Shown in pieces: positions 45,060-53,224 of a DNA stretch of 64,000 nt. This stretch comes from Flavobacterium sp. GTDB taxonomy: Bacteria > Bacteroidota > Bacteroidia > Flavobacteriales > Flavobacteriaceae. The position numbers were made by a program, and so were the translations under genes. The stretch spans positions 1 through 64,000 of the forward strand of contig NZ_JAIXYH010000088.1 in NCBI RefSeq assembly GCF_027490375.1. Direction: 5' to 3'. Each line of letters starts with the position of its first letter. Positions within the stretch are counted from its first letter, which is position 1. The notes below the pieces were generated by a model. The model ran no database searches. It saw only the letters and a program-made list of their open reading frames with translations, and was not told the origin of the DNA.

Positions 45060-45472
45060 AATCTTTTATAAAAACAGAGGAAATACGCTTCAGGCATTGC
45101 GATTACGCCGGAATTGTGTTCTATCCACGCTATTTCGAAATGCTCAATGATTTAGTAGAAGATTTCTTTGCCGAAGTTTTAGAACGTCCGTTTTCCAAAA
45201 TACACGAAACCAACGGTATTCCAACAGTACAACTGCAAACGCGTTTTTCGGCGCCCGCGCGTATTGGCGATAGGATAACCAAAAAACTGAACGTTCGAAA
45301 AATAGGTTCTTCTTCGGTTGTATTTAAATTTTCCTTTACAGGAGCGCATGATCAAGAAATTTTGTCGGGCGAAGCAACACTAGTGAATGTGCGTTTAGCA
45401 ACAGCAACCGAAGCTATGAAATCGGAACCCTTTGATACAAAAACCATTGAACTTTTAAATCAATACGTATGA
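45056..45472 (+). CDS. 4-Hydroxybenzoyl-CoA-thioesterase-like hot-dog protein
   Basis: 138 residues, single hot-dog domain. The 4HBT signature RFRHCDYAGIVFYPRYFEMLND contains the catalytic Asp16, as in the Pseudomonas-type enzyme. LQTRFSAPARIGDRITKKLNV and the SGEATLVNV strand complete the fold. It should free the hydroxylated aryl acid (gentisate or 5-hydroxyanthranilate) from CoA before ring cleavage. It overlaps the ligase and nitrilase genes by 4 nt on each side. Confidence 0.87.
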   Translation: MKSFIKTEEIRFRHCDYAGIVFYPRYFEMLNDLVEDFFAEVLERPFSKIHETNGIPTVQLQTRFSAPARIGDRITKKLNVRKIGSSSVVFKFSFTGAHDQEILSGEATLVNVRLATATEAMKSEPFDTKTIELLNQYV

Positions 45473-46428
45473 GTTTAGAACTTCCGAAATTTAAAGCAGC
45501 AGTTGTACAAGCATCGCCTGTTTTCCTAAATGCCGAAAAAACGGTTGATAAAGTGCTCGACATCATGCGTGAAGTGGCGCGGAACGGTGCTCAACTGGTG
45601 GCATTCCCCGAAGTTTTTATCTGTGCATATCCGTATTGGAATTGGATACTTACGCCCGTTCAAGGAAGCAAATGGTTTGAACTCTTGTATAAATCGTCTT
45701 TAACGGCTGATGATATTCTTATTCAGAAAATCCAAAAAACAGCAAAGGAACTTGATTTGACGGTTGTTATTGGCATGAACGAACGCGGAACAAGCTTTGG
45801 CGAACTGTACAATATGAATTTGATAATCGACAACACCGGCGAGATCGTTGGAAAGCACCGAAAGTTAGTTCCCACCTGGGCGGAAAAACTTACATGGACT
45901 TCTGGCGATGGTTCTTCCTTGCGCGTTTATCCAACAAAAACAGGAAATATTGGAACTTTAGCTTGTGGAGAAAATACCAATACTTTGGCCCGATTTACTT
46001 TGTTGGCACAAGACGAAAACGTACACATTGCCAATTACATTTCCTTGCCTGTGGCACCTCCTGATTATGATATGGCCGATGCTATAAAGATTCGAGCGGC
46101 CGCACATTCGTTTGAAGGAAAGTTGTTTACACTCGTTTCATGCTCAACTATTGGTGCCGATGCGGTAAAAATGTTGGAAACGGATTGTCCGAATGCTGCT
46201 GAATTGCTTAATCGCGAACACGCTGCTTTTTCCGGAATTATCGGTCCGACGGGAGTTCCGATTTCCGAACCGTTAATCGACCAGGAAGGAATTGTCTACG
46301 GAGATATCGACTTAAGTAAATGTATCCAACCCAAGCAAATGCACGATATTTTAGGACATTACAATCGTTTCGATATTTTTGAACTCCGTGTGAATACAGC
46401 GAAAACTAAGAGAATAACGTTTCTTTAA
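45469..46428 (+). CDS. Nitrilase-family carbon-nitrogen hydrolase
   Basis: 319 residues, branch 1 nitrilase type. The Glu-Lys-Cys triad is visible: Glu in VAFPEVFICAYPYW (~46), Lys in GKHRKLVPTWAEKLTW (~130) and Cys166 in LACGENTNTLARFTLLAQ. The Cys-Gly-Glu-Asn motif marks true nitrilases and close relatives rather than amidases. In this operon it could make the aromatic acid from an aryl nitrile (such as a 2-substituted benzonitrile) or remove an amino group later as an amide. No signal peptide. Last of the overlapping five-gene block; the RAYT and its palindromes follow. Confidence 0.88.
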   Translation: MSLELPKFKAAVVQASPVFLNAEKTVDKVLDIMREVARNGAQLVAFPEVFICAYPYWNWILTPVQGSKWFELLYKSSLTADDILIQKIQKTAKELDLTVVIGMNERGTSFGELYNMNLIIDNTGEIVGKHRKLVPTWAEKLTWTSGDGSSLRVYPTKTGNIGTLACGENTNTLARFTLLAQDENVHIANYISLPVAPPDYDMADAIKIRAAAHSFEGKLFTLVSCSTIGADAVKMLETDCPNAAELLNREHAAFSGIIGPTGVPISEPLIDQEGIVYGDIDLSKCIQPKQMHDILGHYNRFDIFELRVNTAKTKRITFL

Positions 46429-46530
46429 ATAAATTCACTTTTCATAAAAATAAAGTATTGAATTTAGTATAGTTTTTTTCTACTGCTTGAGAAAAATGGC
46501 AAGTTATTCCGATGTTAAATTTATGAAACG

Positions 46531-46587
46531 TTCTACACTCTCCGCGAGTTCTACACTCTCCGAGAGTTTTAAATTCTCGAAGAGTGT
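46531..46587. repeat. REP-like palindromes next to the RAYT gene
   Basis: A nearly exact 18-bp tandem, TTCTACACTCTCCGCGAG (46531-46548) then TTCTACACTCTCCGAGAG (46549-46566). The second copy forms an imperfect palindrome with TTCTCGAAGAGTGT (46574-46587): 12 of 14 pairs around a 7-nt loop. This is the size and form expected of REP elements mobilised by RAYT transposases. Confidence 0.6.
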
Positions 46588-46629
46588 TAAGGTACTAAAT
46601 TGTTATTTAAAAAAATCTAAAATCAAAAG

Positions 46630-46833
46630 ATGACTAGTACCTACAATTTCGCAGAAGCAGTCAAAGAGACACTTACTGAATACTTTTCAAATAAATTAAA
46701 TATATATGCAGAAATTGTCTTGAAGAGTTTAAAACTCTTTAAGTTTATACTGTCAAACTTTTTAACCGCCATTTATGAAAAATTACAAGCCTTTACCACT
46801 GGAGCAGGGAAACTACTATCACATTTACAATAG
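46630..46833 (+). pseudogene. Possible gene remnant between nitrilase and RAYT
   Basis: ATG ACT AGT ACC begins a 67-codon frame that starts like a soluble protein (STYNFAEAVKETLTEYFS), then runs through the AAGAGTTT palindrome and out of frame into the RAYT gene. The start could be the severed N-terminus of a former operon gene cut by the element's arrival, or chance. It is not counted as a functional protein. Confidence 0.25.
46723..46739. repeat. Short perfect palindrome upstream of RAYT
   Basis: AAGAGTTT A AAACTCTT: 8-bp arms around one base, 35 nt before the RAYT start. It echoes the GAGAGTTTTAAATTCTC core at 46.56 kb, so it may be a second copy of the same REP-like unit. Confidence 0.5.
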
Positions 46834-47392
46834 AGGAAATAATAGCATCAATGTTTTTTTTGATAATGAAAGTTACCGCTATTTTTTAAAATTATTGGAA
46901 AAGTATACTTCGCCAATTGCAGATATCTATGCATGGTGTTTATTAAAAAATCACTTTCATATCTTGGTTTATATAAGAATTGAGAAAGAGATAAAGTTTG
47001 ATAAGTTAAAATATTCAACTGTTGAAAAAGCTAAAGTTCTTGATGCCTCTAAGCAGTTCGGTCATCTTTTCAATGCCTATACCCAAGCAATCAACAAGAA
47101 ATTTAATAGAACAGGCTCTCTTTTTGAAAAACGATTTTCACGTAAATTAGTCTCTTCAAGTATTTATTTGAAAAATTTGATTTGCTACATTCATTACAAT
47201 CCTGTTAAGCATGGCTTTGCAAGTAAAATGAGTTTATATCATTGGTCGTCTTTTAATGACATTTTTTCAACAGAACAAAGCACGTTAAGAAGAGACGATG
47301 TTATAGAAATATTCGGTGGAAAAGAACATTTTCTTGCGTATCACATGCAACAGCAAAATGGGAATGCCATTAACGAATCAATTTTAGAATAA
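46775..47392 (+). mobile_element. REP-associated tyrosine transposase (RAYT, Y1/HUH family)
   Basis: 205 residues. The start (PLEQGNYYHIYNRGNNSINVF) and the HUH motif NHFHILV (His60, His62) define Y1 transposases of the IS200/IS605-like fold. The catalytic Tyr should be in FNAYTQAINKKFNRTGSLFEKRF, and YIHYNPVKHGF is a further RAYT mark. It nicks single-stranded DNA at hairpins. It carries no accessory gene or terminal inverted repeats; palindromes at 46.53-46.59 and 46.72 kb are candidate substrates. Base composition is markedly more AT-rich than the flanking catabolic genes, which fits separate acquisition. It splits the aromatic pathway into two blocks. Confidence 0.88.
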
Positions 47393-47423
47393 TTTTCGAG
47401 CAACTTTGAGTTTAATAATTTAA

Positions 47424-47431
47424 TACTTTTG
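47424..47431 (+). promoter_or_regulatory. -7 box TACTTTTG for the dioxygenase block
   Basis: Exact TAnnTTTG, ending 11 nt before ATG 47443. TTTG at 47405-47408 is only 15 nt upstream, so the -33 element is unclear. It shows how the lower pathway can be expressed despite the RAYT insertion. Confidence 0.5.
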
Positions 47432-47442
47432 AATACTACCAA

Positions 47443-48522
47443 ATGAATAATAATCATTCAGACGATCAACTAGGAAGAGCGCGAGTTAAATCTTCGCCTG
47501 AACTCGAAGCCTATTACAAAGAATTAGAAGGCTTGGGTGCTGGTGCTTTATGGACCGTTGCCAACGACATTGAACCTTGGGAACCTCGCTCCTACTCCGT
47601 TCCTATGTTATGGAAGTACGAAGAACTGCGCGGCCTAGCTTTAAAAAGTGCCGAATTGGTTACACCCGAACAAGCAGGCAGACGCGTGGTTTATCTCGTT
47701 AACGACCATCGAAAAGCGGTAAGTGCAGCTGTTGGTTGGTTGTACACAGGTATTCAAGTTACAAAACCCGGCGAAAGTACTTCGGCACACCGCCACAAAG
47801 CTTCGGCACTGCGTTTCATTATGGAAGGAAAAGGCGGCTATACGGTTGTCGACGGACATAAAATAACCTTTGAAGTAAACGATTTTGTAATCACTCCAAA
47901 CAGCACCTGGCACGAACACGGCGTTGCCGAAGATGGCGAAACCTGCGTTTGGCAAGACGGCTTAGATATTCCGCTAGTAAATGCACTGGAAGCGAATGAT
48001 TATGCGGTTTATGACGGAAAACAAGAATTAAAGTATCCTGTTAATTATTCCGTTTTAAATTACGGAAATTCAGGTTTTTATCCTACTCATGAAATTTGGG
48101 ATAAGCCGTATTCGCCGTTATTTAAATTTGAATGGAAGAAGATTTATCCCGCTTTAGTCGAAGCAGCAAAAGTTAATCCGATTGATGCGTACGACGGTGT
48201 AAAAATGCGTTACTGCAACCCGATTACGGGTGGACACGTTATGCAAACCATGGGCGCTTCCATGCAATTACTTCCTGCTGGATTTTCTGGCAAGCGTCAC
48301 CGACACACGGGTTCGTTTGTTTATCAAGTAGCGAAAGGCTTTGGATATTCGATTATTGCGGGAAAGCGTTTTGATTGGAAAACCCGCGATATATTTTGCG
48401 TGCCGTCTTGGGCGTGGCACGAACATCATAATGCATCGGATACCGAAGATGCCTGTTTATTCTCCTTCAACGATTTACCAGTTATCGAATCACTAGGTTT
48501 GTACCAAGAACAAGCCGATTAA
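47443..48522 (+). CDS. Gentisate 1,2-dioxygenase-like bicupin
   Basis: 359 residues with two cupin domains. The N-terminal metal site is STSAHRHKASALRFIMEGKG with His116 and His118, and TPNSTWHEHG with His157 and His159. The C-terminal cupin repeats the pattern (GKRHRHTGSFVYQ, PSWAWHEHHN). The length and the AHRH...ALRFIMEGKGGYTVVDG stretch match gentisate 1,2-dioxygenases, which open the ring next to the carboxylate using Fe(II). The substrate could be gentisate or 5-hydroxyanthranilate. First gene of the lower-pathway block, with its own -7 box. Confidence 0.88.
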   Translation: MNNNHSDDQLGRARVKSSPELEAYYKELEGLGAGALWTVANDIEPWEPRSYSVPMLWKYEELRGLALKSAELVTPEQAGRRVVYLVNDHRKAVSAAVGWLYTGIQVTKPGESTSAHRHKASALRFIMEGKGGYTVVDGHKITFEVNDFVITPNSTWHEHGVAEDGETCVWQDGLDIPLVNALEANDYAVYDGKQELKYPVNYSVLNYGNSGFYPTHEIWDKPYSPLFKFEWKKIYPALVEAAKVNPIDAYDGVKMRYCNPITGGHVMQTMGASMQLLPAGFSGKRHRHTGSFVYQVAKGFGYSIIAGKRFDWKTRDIFCVPSWAWHEHHNASDTEDACLFSFNDLPVIESLGLYQEQAD

Positions 48523-48532
48523 AAATTACATT

Positions 48533-49435
48533 ATGAAATTAAATAGTTTCCTTTTTCACGAACGTGAAACCTTGGGTGTTGTTTTGGGCGATTTTGTCGT
48601 TAATACACGCCTATTGAACGCACATTATCCCGAAATTCCAGTGACGATGCTTGAACTTATCGATCGCGGACAAGCAGCGAAAGATCAGCTACAATTGCGT
48701 ATTAATCGTTTGAAAGAAGGAGAATTTGTTCAAGTAAGCCAAAAGCTTTCTGAAATCCAGTTGCTGGCTCCAATTCCAAAACCAAGGAAGAATATTTTTG
48801 GTATCGGATTAAATTACACCGAACACGTAGCCGAAAGTGCGCGAACGCTTGATACTTCAAACGAATTGCCGCAACAGCCTGTCATTTTTTCTAAACCACC
48901 AACTACAGTTACCGCACATCAAACCGCAGTTCTATTAAATCGAAAAATTACGAATCAGCTGGATTGGGAAGTCGAATTAGCGGTTATAATTGGAACTGGA
49001 GGTAAAAACATTAGCAAAGAAACTGCACATAATCACATTTTTGGTTACACCATTATAAACGACATCTCAGCACGCGATTGTCGACGTGCCGGACAATGGA
49101 TTGTTTCCAAAGGTCAAGACACTTTTGCACCTATGGGTCCTGCCCTACTTACTGCCGATGAAATTTCAGATCCACAGGATTTAGACTTACGACTTACCGT
49201 AAACGGCATTGAAAAACAAAACAGCAATACCAAGTTTATGCTTTTCAGAATTGCCGATTTAATATCAGATTTAAGTACCGTTTTTACTTTGGAGCCTGGC
49301 GACATTATTGCAACAGGAACTCCCGCTGGTGTTGGTGCTGGGCGAAATCCGCAAGAATGGCTGAAAGACGGCGACCTTATTGAAGCCAGCGTGGAACGAT
49401 TGGGAACGCTTGTAAATCACGTAAAGGAAATTTAA
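48533..49435 (+). CDS. Fumarylacetoacetate-hydrolase-family protein (fumaryl/maleylpyruvate hydrolase)
   Basis: 300 residues. FAH-fold marks: NIFGIGLNYTEHVAESART (~85), the metal site DWEVELAVIIGTGGKNIS (~143), FGYTIINDISARDCRR and LEPGDIIATGTPAGVGAGR (~255). In a gentisate route it would split fumarylpyruvate or maleylpyruvate into pyruvate plus fumarate or maleate. No glutathione-dependent maleylpyruvate isomerase is encoded nearby, whereas a maleate isomerase is. That favours direct maleylpyruvate hydrolysis. It lies 10 nt after the dioxygenase and overlaps the isomerase by one base. Confidence 0.87.
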   Translation: MKLNSFLFHERETLGVVLGDFVVNTRLLNAHYPEIPVTMLELIDRGQAAKDQLQLRINRLKEGEFVQVSQKLSEIQLLAPIPKPRKNIFGIGLNYTEHVAESARTLDTSNELPQQPVIFSKPPTTVTAHQTAVLLNRKITNQLDWEVELAVIIGTGGKNISKETAHNHIFGYTIINDISARDCRRAGQWIVSKGQDTFAPMGPALLTADEISDPQDLDLRLTVNGIEKQNSNTKFMLFRIADLISDLSTVFTLEPGDIIATGTPAGVGAGRNPQEWLKDGDLIEASVERLGTLVNHVKEI

Positions 49436-50193
49436 TGACTTCAGAAAAAATATACCGTATTGGCCAGATCGTACCTTCGTCGAATGTGACGATGGAAACC
49501 GAAATCCCTGCTATTTTCAGAGGCAGAGAAAGCATTTTACCCGAACGCTTTACGTTTCATTCGAGTAGAATGCGCATGAAAAAAGTTACCAAAGAGGAAC
49601 TAGAAGCCATGGATGCCATGAGCTTGAAATGCGCGGTCGAATTGTCAGATGCACGAGTAGACGTAATGGGCTATGCCTGTTTAGTGGCTATTATGAGTAT
49701 GGGAAATGGGTATCATTGCGTTTCCGAGAAAAATCTTCATGCCGAAACTGTTGCCAACGGTGCTCCTACTCCAATAATTACGAGCGCGGGCGCATTGGTT
49801 AGTGGTTTACAAACCTTGAAAGCCAAAAAAATCAGTATCATCACGCCGTACATGCGTCCGTTAACCGATTTAGTGGTTGGTTATTTAGAACATCAAGGAT
49901 TTACCGTAATCGATTCCATTGCTTTGGAGATTCCTGATAATTTGGAAGTTGCCGCGCAAAATCCCATGAATTTATTGGAAATATCCGAACGTTTAAATAT
50001 CGCTGGAGCCGATATGGTGGTAGCATCTGCTTGTGTGCAAATGCCTTCTCTAGCTGCTATCGATCCGCTACAGCAAAAACTCGGATTGCCCGTTACCAGC
50101 GCAGCGGTTTCAACTACCTACGAAATGATGAAAGCACTCGGAATTGACCGAAAATCTACTTTAGGAGGCGAACTTCTTTCCGGTAAGTACTAA
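49435..50193 (+). CDS. Maleate cis-trans isomerase (Asp/Glu racemase superfamily)
   Basis: 252 residues. Two catalytic cysteines stand out: Cys82 in GYACLVAIMSMG and Cys200 in ASACVQMPSL. Their spacing of 118 is that I remember for characterised maleate isomerase (Cys76/Cys194). The N-terminus IGQIVPSSNVTMETEIPAI is also typical of the family. It converts maleate to fumarate, completing the pathway and feeding fumarase. Arylmalonate decarboxylase is the nearest alternative but carries a different cysteine pattern. Its start overlaps the FAH stop (TAATG). Confidence 0.87.
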   Translation: MTSEKIYRIGQIVPSSNVTMETEIPAIFRGRESILPERFTFHSSRMRMKKVTKEELEAMDAMSLKCAVELSDARVDVMGYACLVAIMSMGNGYHCVSEKNLHAETVANGAPTPIITSAGALVSGLQTLKAKKISIITPYMRPLTDLVVGYLEHQGFTVIDSIALEIPDNLEVAAQNPMNLLEISERLNIAGADMVVASACVQMPSLAAIDPLQQKLGLPVTSAAVSTTYEMMKALGIDRKSTLGGELLSGKY

Positions 50194-50284
50194 AACTCGC
50201 ATTGAATTTATTCGCAATAGGATAACATTCGCGTAAAGCACATTTCATAAGAGCTGCCGAACTTTACTAAAAAGATTAGCTGCT

Positions 50285-50440
50285 ATGAATCCATTGTCTT
50301 ACGCCGAAGTAAATTCTGATTTAGAAAACATCATCGCCATTAACAACAGCGACGATTACGATGATAATTTATTTGATTTCGACTTCGACTATGATCCAAA
50401 CGACATGTATTTCGAATTGATGGATCAGTCAGATCTATAA
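50285..50440 (+). CDS. Small acidic protein, 51 residues
   Basis: ATG at 50285, TAA at 50438-50440. The composition is extreme: a third of residues are Asp or Glu, with a core NNSDDYDDNLFDFDFDYDPND and a C-terminal YFELMDQSDL. No lysine or arginine. Codon use is like the neighbours. It could be an acidic decoy or interaction peptide or a metal binder. I know no family. It is the only candidate gene in the 50194-50539 gap; nothing else is seen there. Confidence 0.5.
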   Translation: MNPLSYAEVNSDLENIIAINNSDDYDDNLFDFDFDYDPNDMYFELMDQSDL

Positions 50441-50539
50441 TTTCATTTCAGGTTGTGAGCGAGAAGTCGGTTTATTGTATTTTCTAAGAAATTTCTTCTT
50501 AAAATTGTTTACTATTGCTTCAAATTGAAGTACATAGTC

Positions 50540-52561
50540 ATGCGTTTTCTCTGTCTCACGTTAATTGCGCTAGCACAAATATGCTTTTCTCAAGAAATTG
50601 AAAGCAGTACACCGTCTTTAAAGAAAATCGACAGTTTAAAAGCGGTGTTGCGACAAGCAAAGAATTCAAAAAACGACCGGCTCGCGTATTATTTAGCCGA
50701 AGATTATCGCTTCATAAACGCCGATAGTGCAACACATTACGCACTTCTGGCAGAAAAATGGGCGGGAAAAAATCCAAAAAAGCGCAGTAAGATTTACCAA
50801 CTATTGGCAAGTATTAAGCGTATTTCTGCCGATTATACTAGCTCAGAGAACTACTTCAAACGCGCCATCCAGCAGGCGAAAATAGCCAAAGATGTTCCTC
50901 AGGAAATTGCCGTACTAAACGATTACGGCATCATGCTCGAAAATCGGAGTCAGTACACCGAAGCACTCGATTTATACCTAAAAGCCTTGCGACTCAGCGA
51001 AAAGCAAAACGATTTAATCGGAGCAGCAAATGCGCAACTTAACATCGGATTTGTGTACTTGAGTCAGGATGAAATCGACGAAGCGTACAATTGGTTTAAA
51101 AAGTCGCTCGCCAACAGCATAAAAGCCAAGTACAAGAAGGGCGAAGCTTGGAACTACAGCAATATTGCTATCGTGCTCGACCGAAAAGGACAATACGAAG
51201 AATCGCGAAAATACTATTGGAAAGGAGCGGCCTTCATTGATAAAGAAAAGAACAAACGCGAGTATTCACGGATTTACTTCAATGTGGCCAACACGTATAA
51301 ATCCGAGCGTCGCCATAAAGAAGCCACCTTCTATTTTTTGAAATCACTCGAATTAAAACGCTTGTTTAACGATCCGTTTGATTTAGCATCGACCTTAGCA
51401 AAGTTAAGCGTTTCATGCCGGCAAACCGGAGATTACACCAAAGCTGTCGCCTACGCGGAAGAATCGCTTGTCATGGCACGAAAAGCTGAATCGGCTGATT
51501 TGGAAATCAGTTCGTTAATGGCGCTTTCCGAAGCGTACGAAGCTGTGGGCGATTACAAAAAAGCACTCTCGTACGAAAAACAAGTTCCGGATTTAATGGA
51601 CGATTTGTACAATGAGGAAAAGCTTGAAAAGCGCACCGAAATGATTGAAAAGTACGAGTCGGAAAAGAAAGCCCAAGAAAACAAATTACTGAAACAAAAA
51701 GCCGACTTAGCCACGGCTATGCTTCACAAAAAAAATCTAACCATCGTAACGTTTTCCCTAGTTATCGCCTTGGTGCTGGTCGTCCTGTTGTCGGTGTATC
51801 TTCAATCGCGCAAAAAAGAGAAATTAAATGCCTTACTCGTACAACAGAAAGCGGAGATTGAAACTAAAAATTCGTTGCTGGAAGAAGCTGTTTTCGAGAA
51901 AAATAATCTGATGAATATCGTTGCACACGATTTGCGAGCGCCTCTCGATAAGGTAAAAGGCTTGAGCGATTTGCTGCGAGATGCCGACACAGATCCGGAA
52001 ACTCAGAAACAGTGTTTGGATTTAATTACTATTGTAACCGACCAAGGACGCCGCCTTATCGACGATCTGTTATGTCTGAGTAAGGCCGAATCGACCGATT
52101 TCGTTGTGGAAAAAACTGAAGTTTCTGCTCGGCCGTTTTTGGAAAATTTAGCTAAGACTTATCAAATGTCGGCGCAGGAAAAGGGAATCACGTTGCTTTG
52201 CGAAGCGATTGAAACCACTTTTTATACAGACACCGACAAGCTACAACGCATTTTAGACAATCTGATTTCCAATGCTTTAAAGTTCTCACCAAAGGAAAAG
52301 CGCGTCTGGATTCGCTTTTCAGAACGCGACGATGCATGGATTTTCTCAGTTCGCGATGAAGGACCGGGAATTAGTGATACCGATCAAACGAAGTTATTTC
52401 GCAAATTTCAGAAACTAACTGCCCGCCCCACCAACGGCGAAGCGTCGACAGGTTTAGGTCTAGCGATCGTAAAACAACTCGCAGAGCGCCTAAACGGCAG
52501 CATCGAAGTATCGAGCACCTTAGGCGAAGGAACCACTTTTTCTCTGATTTTAAAGAAGTAG
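50540..52561 (+). CDS. TPR-containing hybrid-free histidine kinase
   Basis: 673 residues from ATG 50540. A signal peptide (FLCLTLIALAQICFSQ) precedes a periplasmic array of about seven TPRs (60-370; repeats such as YTEALDLYLKALRLSEK), a coiled stretch, a membrane helix (TIVTFSLVIALVLVVLLSVYLQ, ~400-420), HisKA with the phosphorylated His463 in MNIVAHDLRAPLDKVKG, and HATPase_c (DNLISNALKFSP, RDEGPGIS, GLGLAIVKQLAERLNG). It senses an envelope signal through the TPRs. No response regulator lies next to it, so the partner is elsewhere. An upstream TTG at 50525 was rejected because the ATG starts a clean signal peptide. Confidence 0.88.
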   Translation: MRFLCLTLIALAQICFSQEIESSTPSLKKIDSLKAVLRQAKNSKNDRLAYYLAEDYRFINADSATHYALLAEKWAGKNPKKRSKIYQLLASIKRISADYTSSENYFKRAIQQAKIAKDVPQEIAVLNDYGIMLENRSQYTEALDLYLKALRLSEKQNDLIGAANAQLNIGFVYLSQDEIDEAYNWFKKSLANSIKAKYKKGEAWNYSNIAIVLDRKGQYEESRKYYWKGAAFIDKEKNKREYSRIYFNVANTYKSERRHKEATFYFLKSLELKRLFNDPFDLASTLAKLSVSCRQTGDYTKAVAYAEESLVMARKAESADLEISSLMALSEAYEAVGDYKKALSYEKQVPDLMDDLYNEEKLEKRTEMIEKYESEKKAQENKLLKQKADLATAMLHKKNLTIVTFSLVIALVLVVLLSVYLQSRKKEKLNALLVQQKAEIETKNSLLEEAVFEKNNLMNIVAHDLRAPLDKVKGLSDLLRDADTDPETQKQCLDLITIVTDQGRRLIDDLLCLSKAESTDFVVEKTEVSARPFLENLAKTYQMSAQEKGITLLCEAIETTFYTDTDKLQRILDNLISNALKFSPKEKRVWIRFSERDDAWIFSVRDEGPGISDTDQTKLFRKFQKLTARPTNGEASTGLGLAIVKQLAERLNGSIEVSSTLGEGTTFSLILKK

Positions 52562-52567
52562 TTTTTT

Positions 52568-52706
52568 GGGGGTGCCGGCGGTGCAATCATACCGCTTCGC
52601 AAACGGTTCACCAAACCGCCGTCGCGCCATACGCTGTATCTTTCCGGCGAACGCATAATGGAAACACCGTAGCGCCGCAAAGGATGCCGCTGCTGTCGCT
52701 CACCCG
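52568..52706 (-). repeat. Structured ~140-bp repeat, copy C
   Basis: Nearly identical to the tract at 54816-54956 (about a dozen differences by eye). Hairpin 1 pairs GGCGGT (52577-52582) with ACCGCC; hairpin 2 pairs ATCTTTCCGGCG with CGCCGCAAAGGAT. Read on the minus strand, it carries the GCGGCATCCTTT...AAAGATACAGCG core of copy A. It starts 7 nt after the kinase stop and may act as its 3' end. The rest of the gap to 52831 shows nothing further. Confidence 0.75.
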
Positions 52707-52830
52707 AGAAATGATTTGTAAACGTTTCGGAATAAGTAAAGAGATTGTGCTCGTCGTGAAACTACACCAGAAAAATTGTGTTCACTCAAATCAAATCAGC
52801 CGTAATCAAATAGTAGTTGACTTCCTAAAG

Positions 52831-53184
52831 CTAATTTTCACCCACGAGTATTCGAGTTACGTCTCCTTTTTCTTTGATAGATAGATAAAGCAGATAAGAC
52901 CCAAAAACAATGAAACCGATTATTGCCGCTGCTAATGCAAGGAAAATCGACTTGCTCGAAAATTTATTTCGCCACAAAATCCAAACGCCAGACAAAACTA
53001 AATACGAACTAAAATCTATGTTAAACTGTCCGTTCCAAGATACCGCCAGAATGTCGTTTATAAAAACATGAAAAAGCGACCATCCTGCATTGTTGATTGT
53101 TAGACCTGTGTAAACCAGCACTAAAAGCACTTGGAGCACTAAAAATATTTTTAGAAACGTTAACTTGTTTTTTGAAGCATTCAT
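52831..53184 (-). CDS. Hypothetical membrane protein, 117 residues
   Basis: Three membrane helices: FLKIFLVLQVLLVLVYTGLTI, YLVLSGVWILWRN and IFLALAAAIIGFIVFGSYLLYLSI, with a short basic N-terminus and a charged tail KEKGDVTRILVGEN. I recognise no family. It stands alone, with the SDR gene starting upstream on the same strand after a 40-nt gap, so it may be read through from there. Confidence 0.6.
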   Translation of the reverse strand: MNASKNKLTFLKIFLVLQVLLVLVYTGLTINNAGWSLFHVFINDILAVSWNGQFNIDFSSYLVLSGVWILWRNKFSSKSIFLALAAAIIGFIVFGSYLLYLSIKEKGDVTRILVGEN

Positions 53185-53224
53185 TGATACTCGGTTTAAG
53201 ATTTCCGCTGCAAAATTAGATCAA

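Noticed and set aside
52684-52884. 66-codon plus-strand frame
   Set aside because: Starts in repeat copy C and runs into the 3' end of the minus-strand membrane protein gene; no protein-like features.
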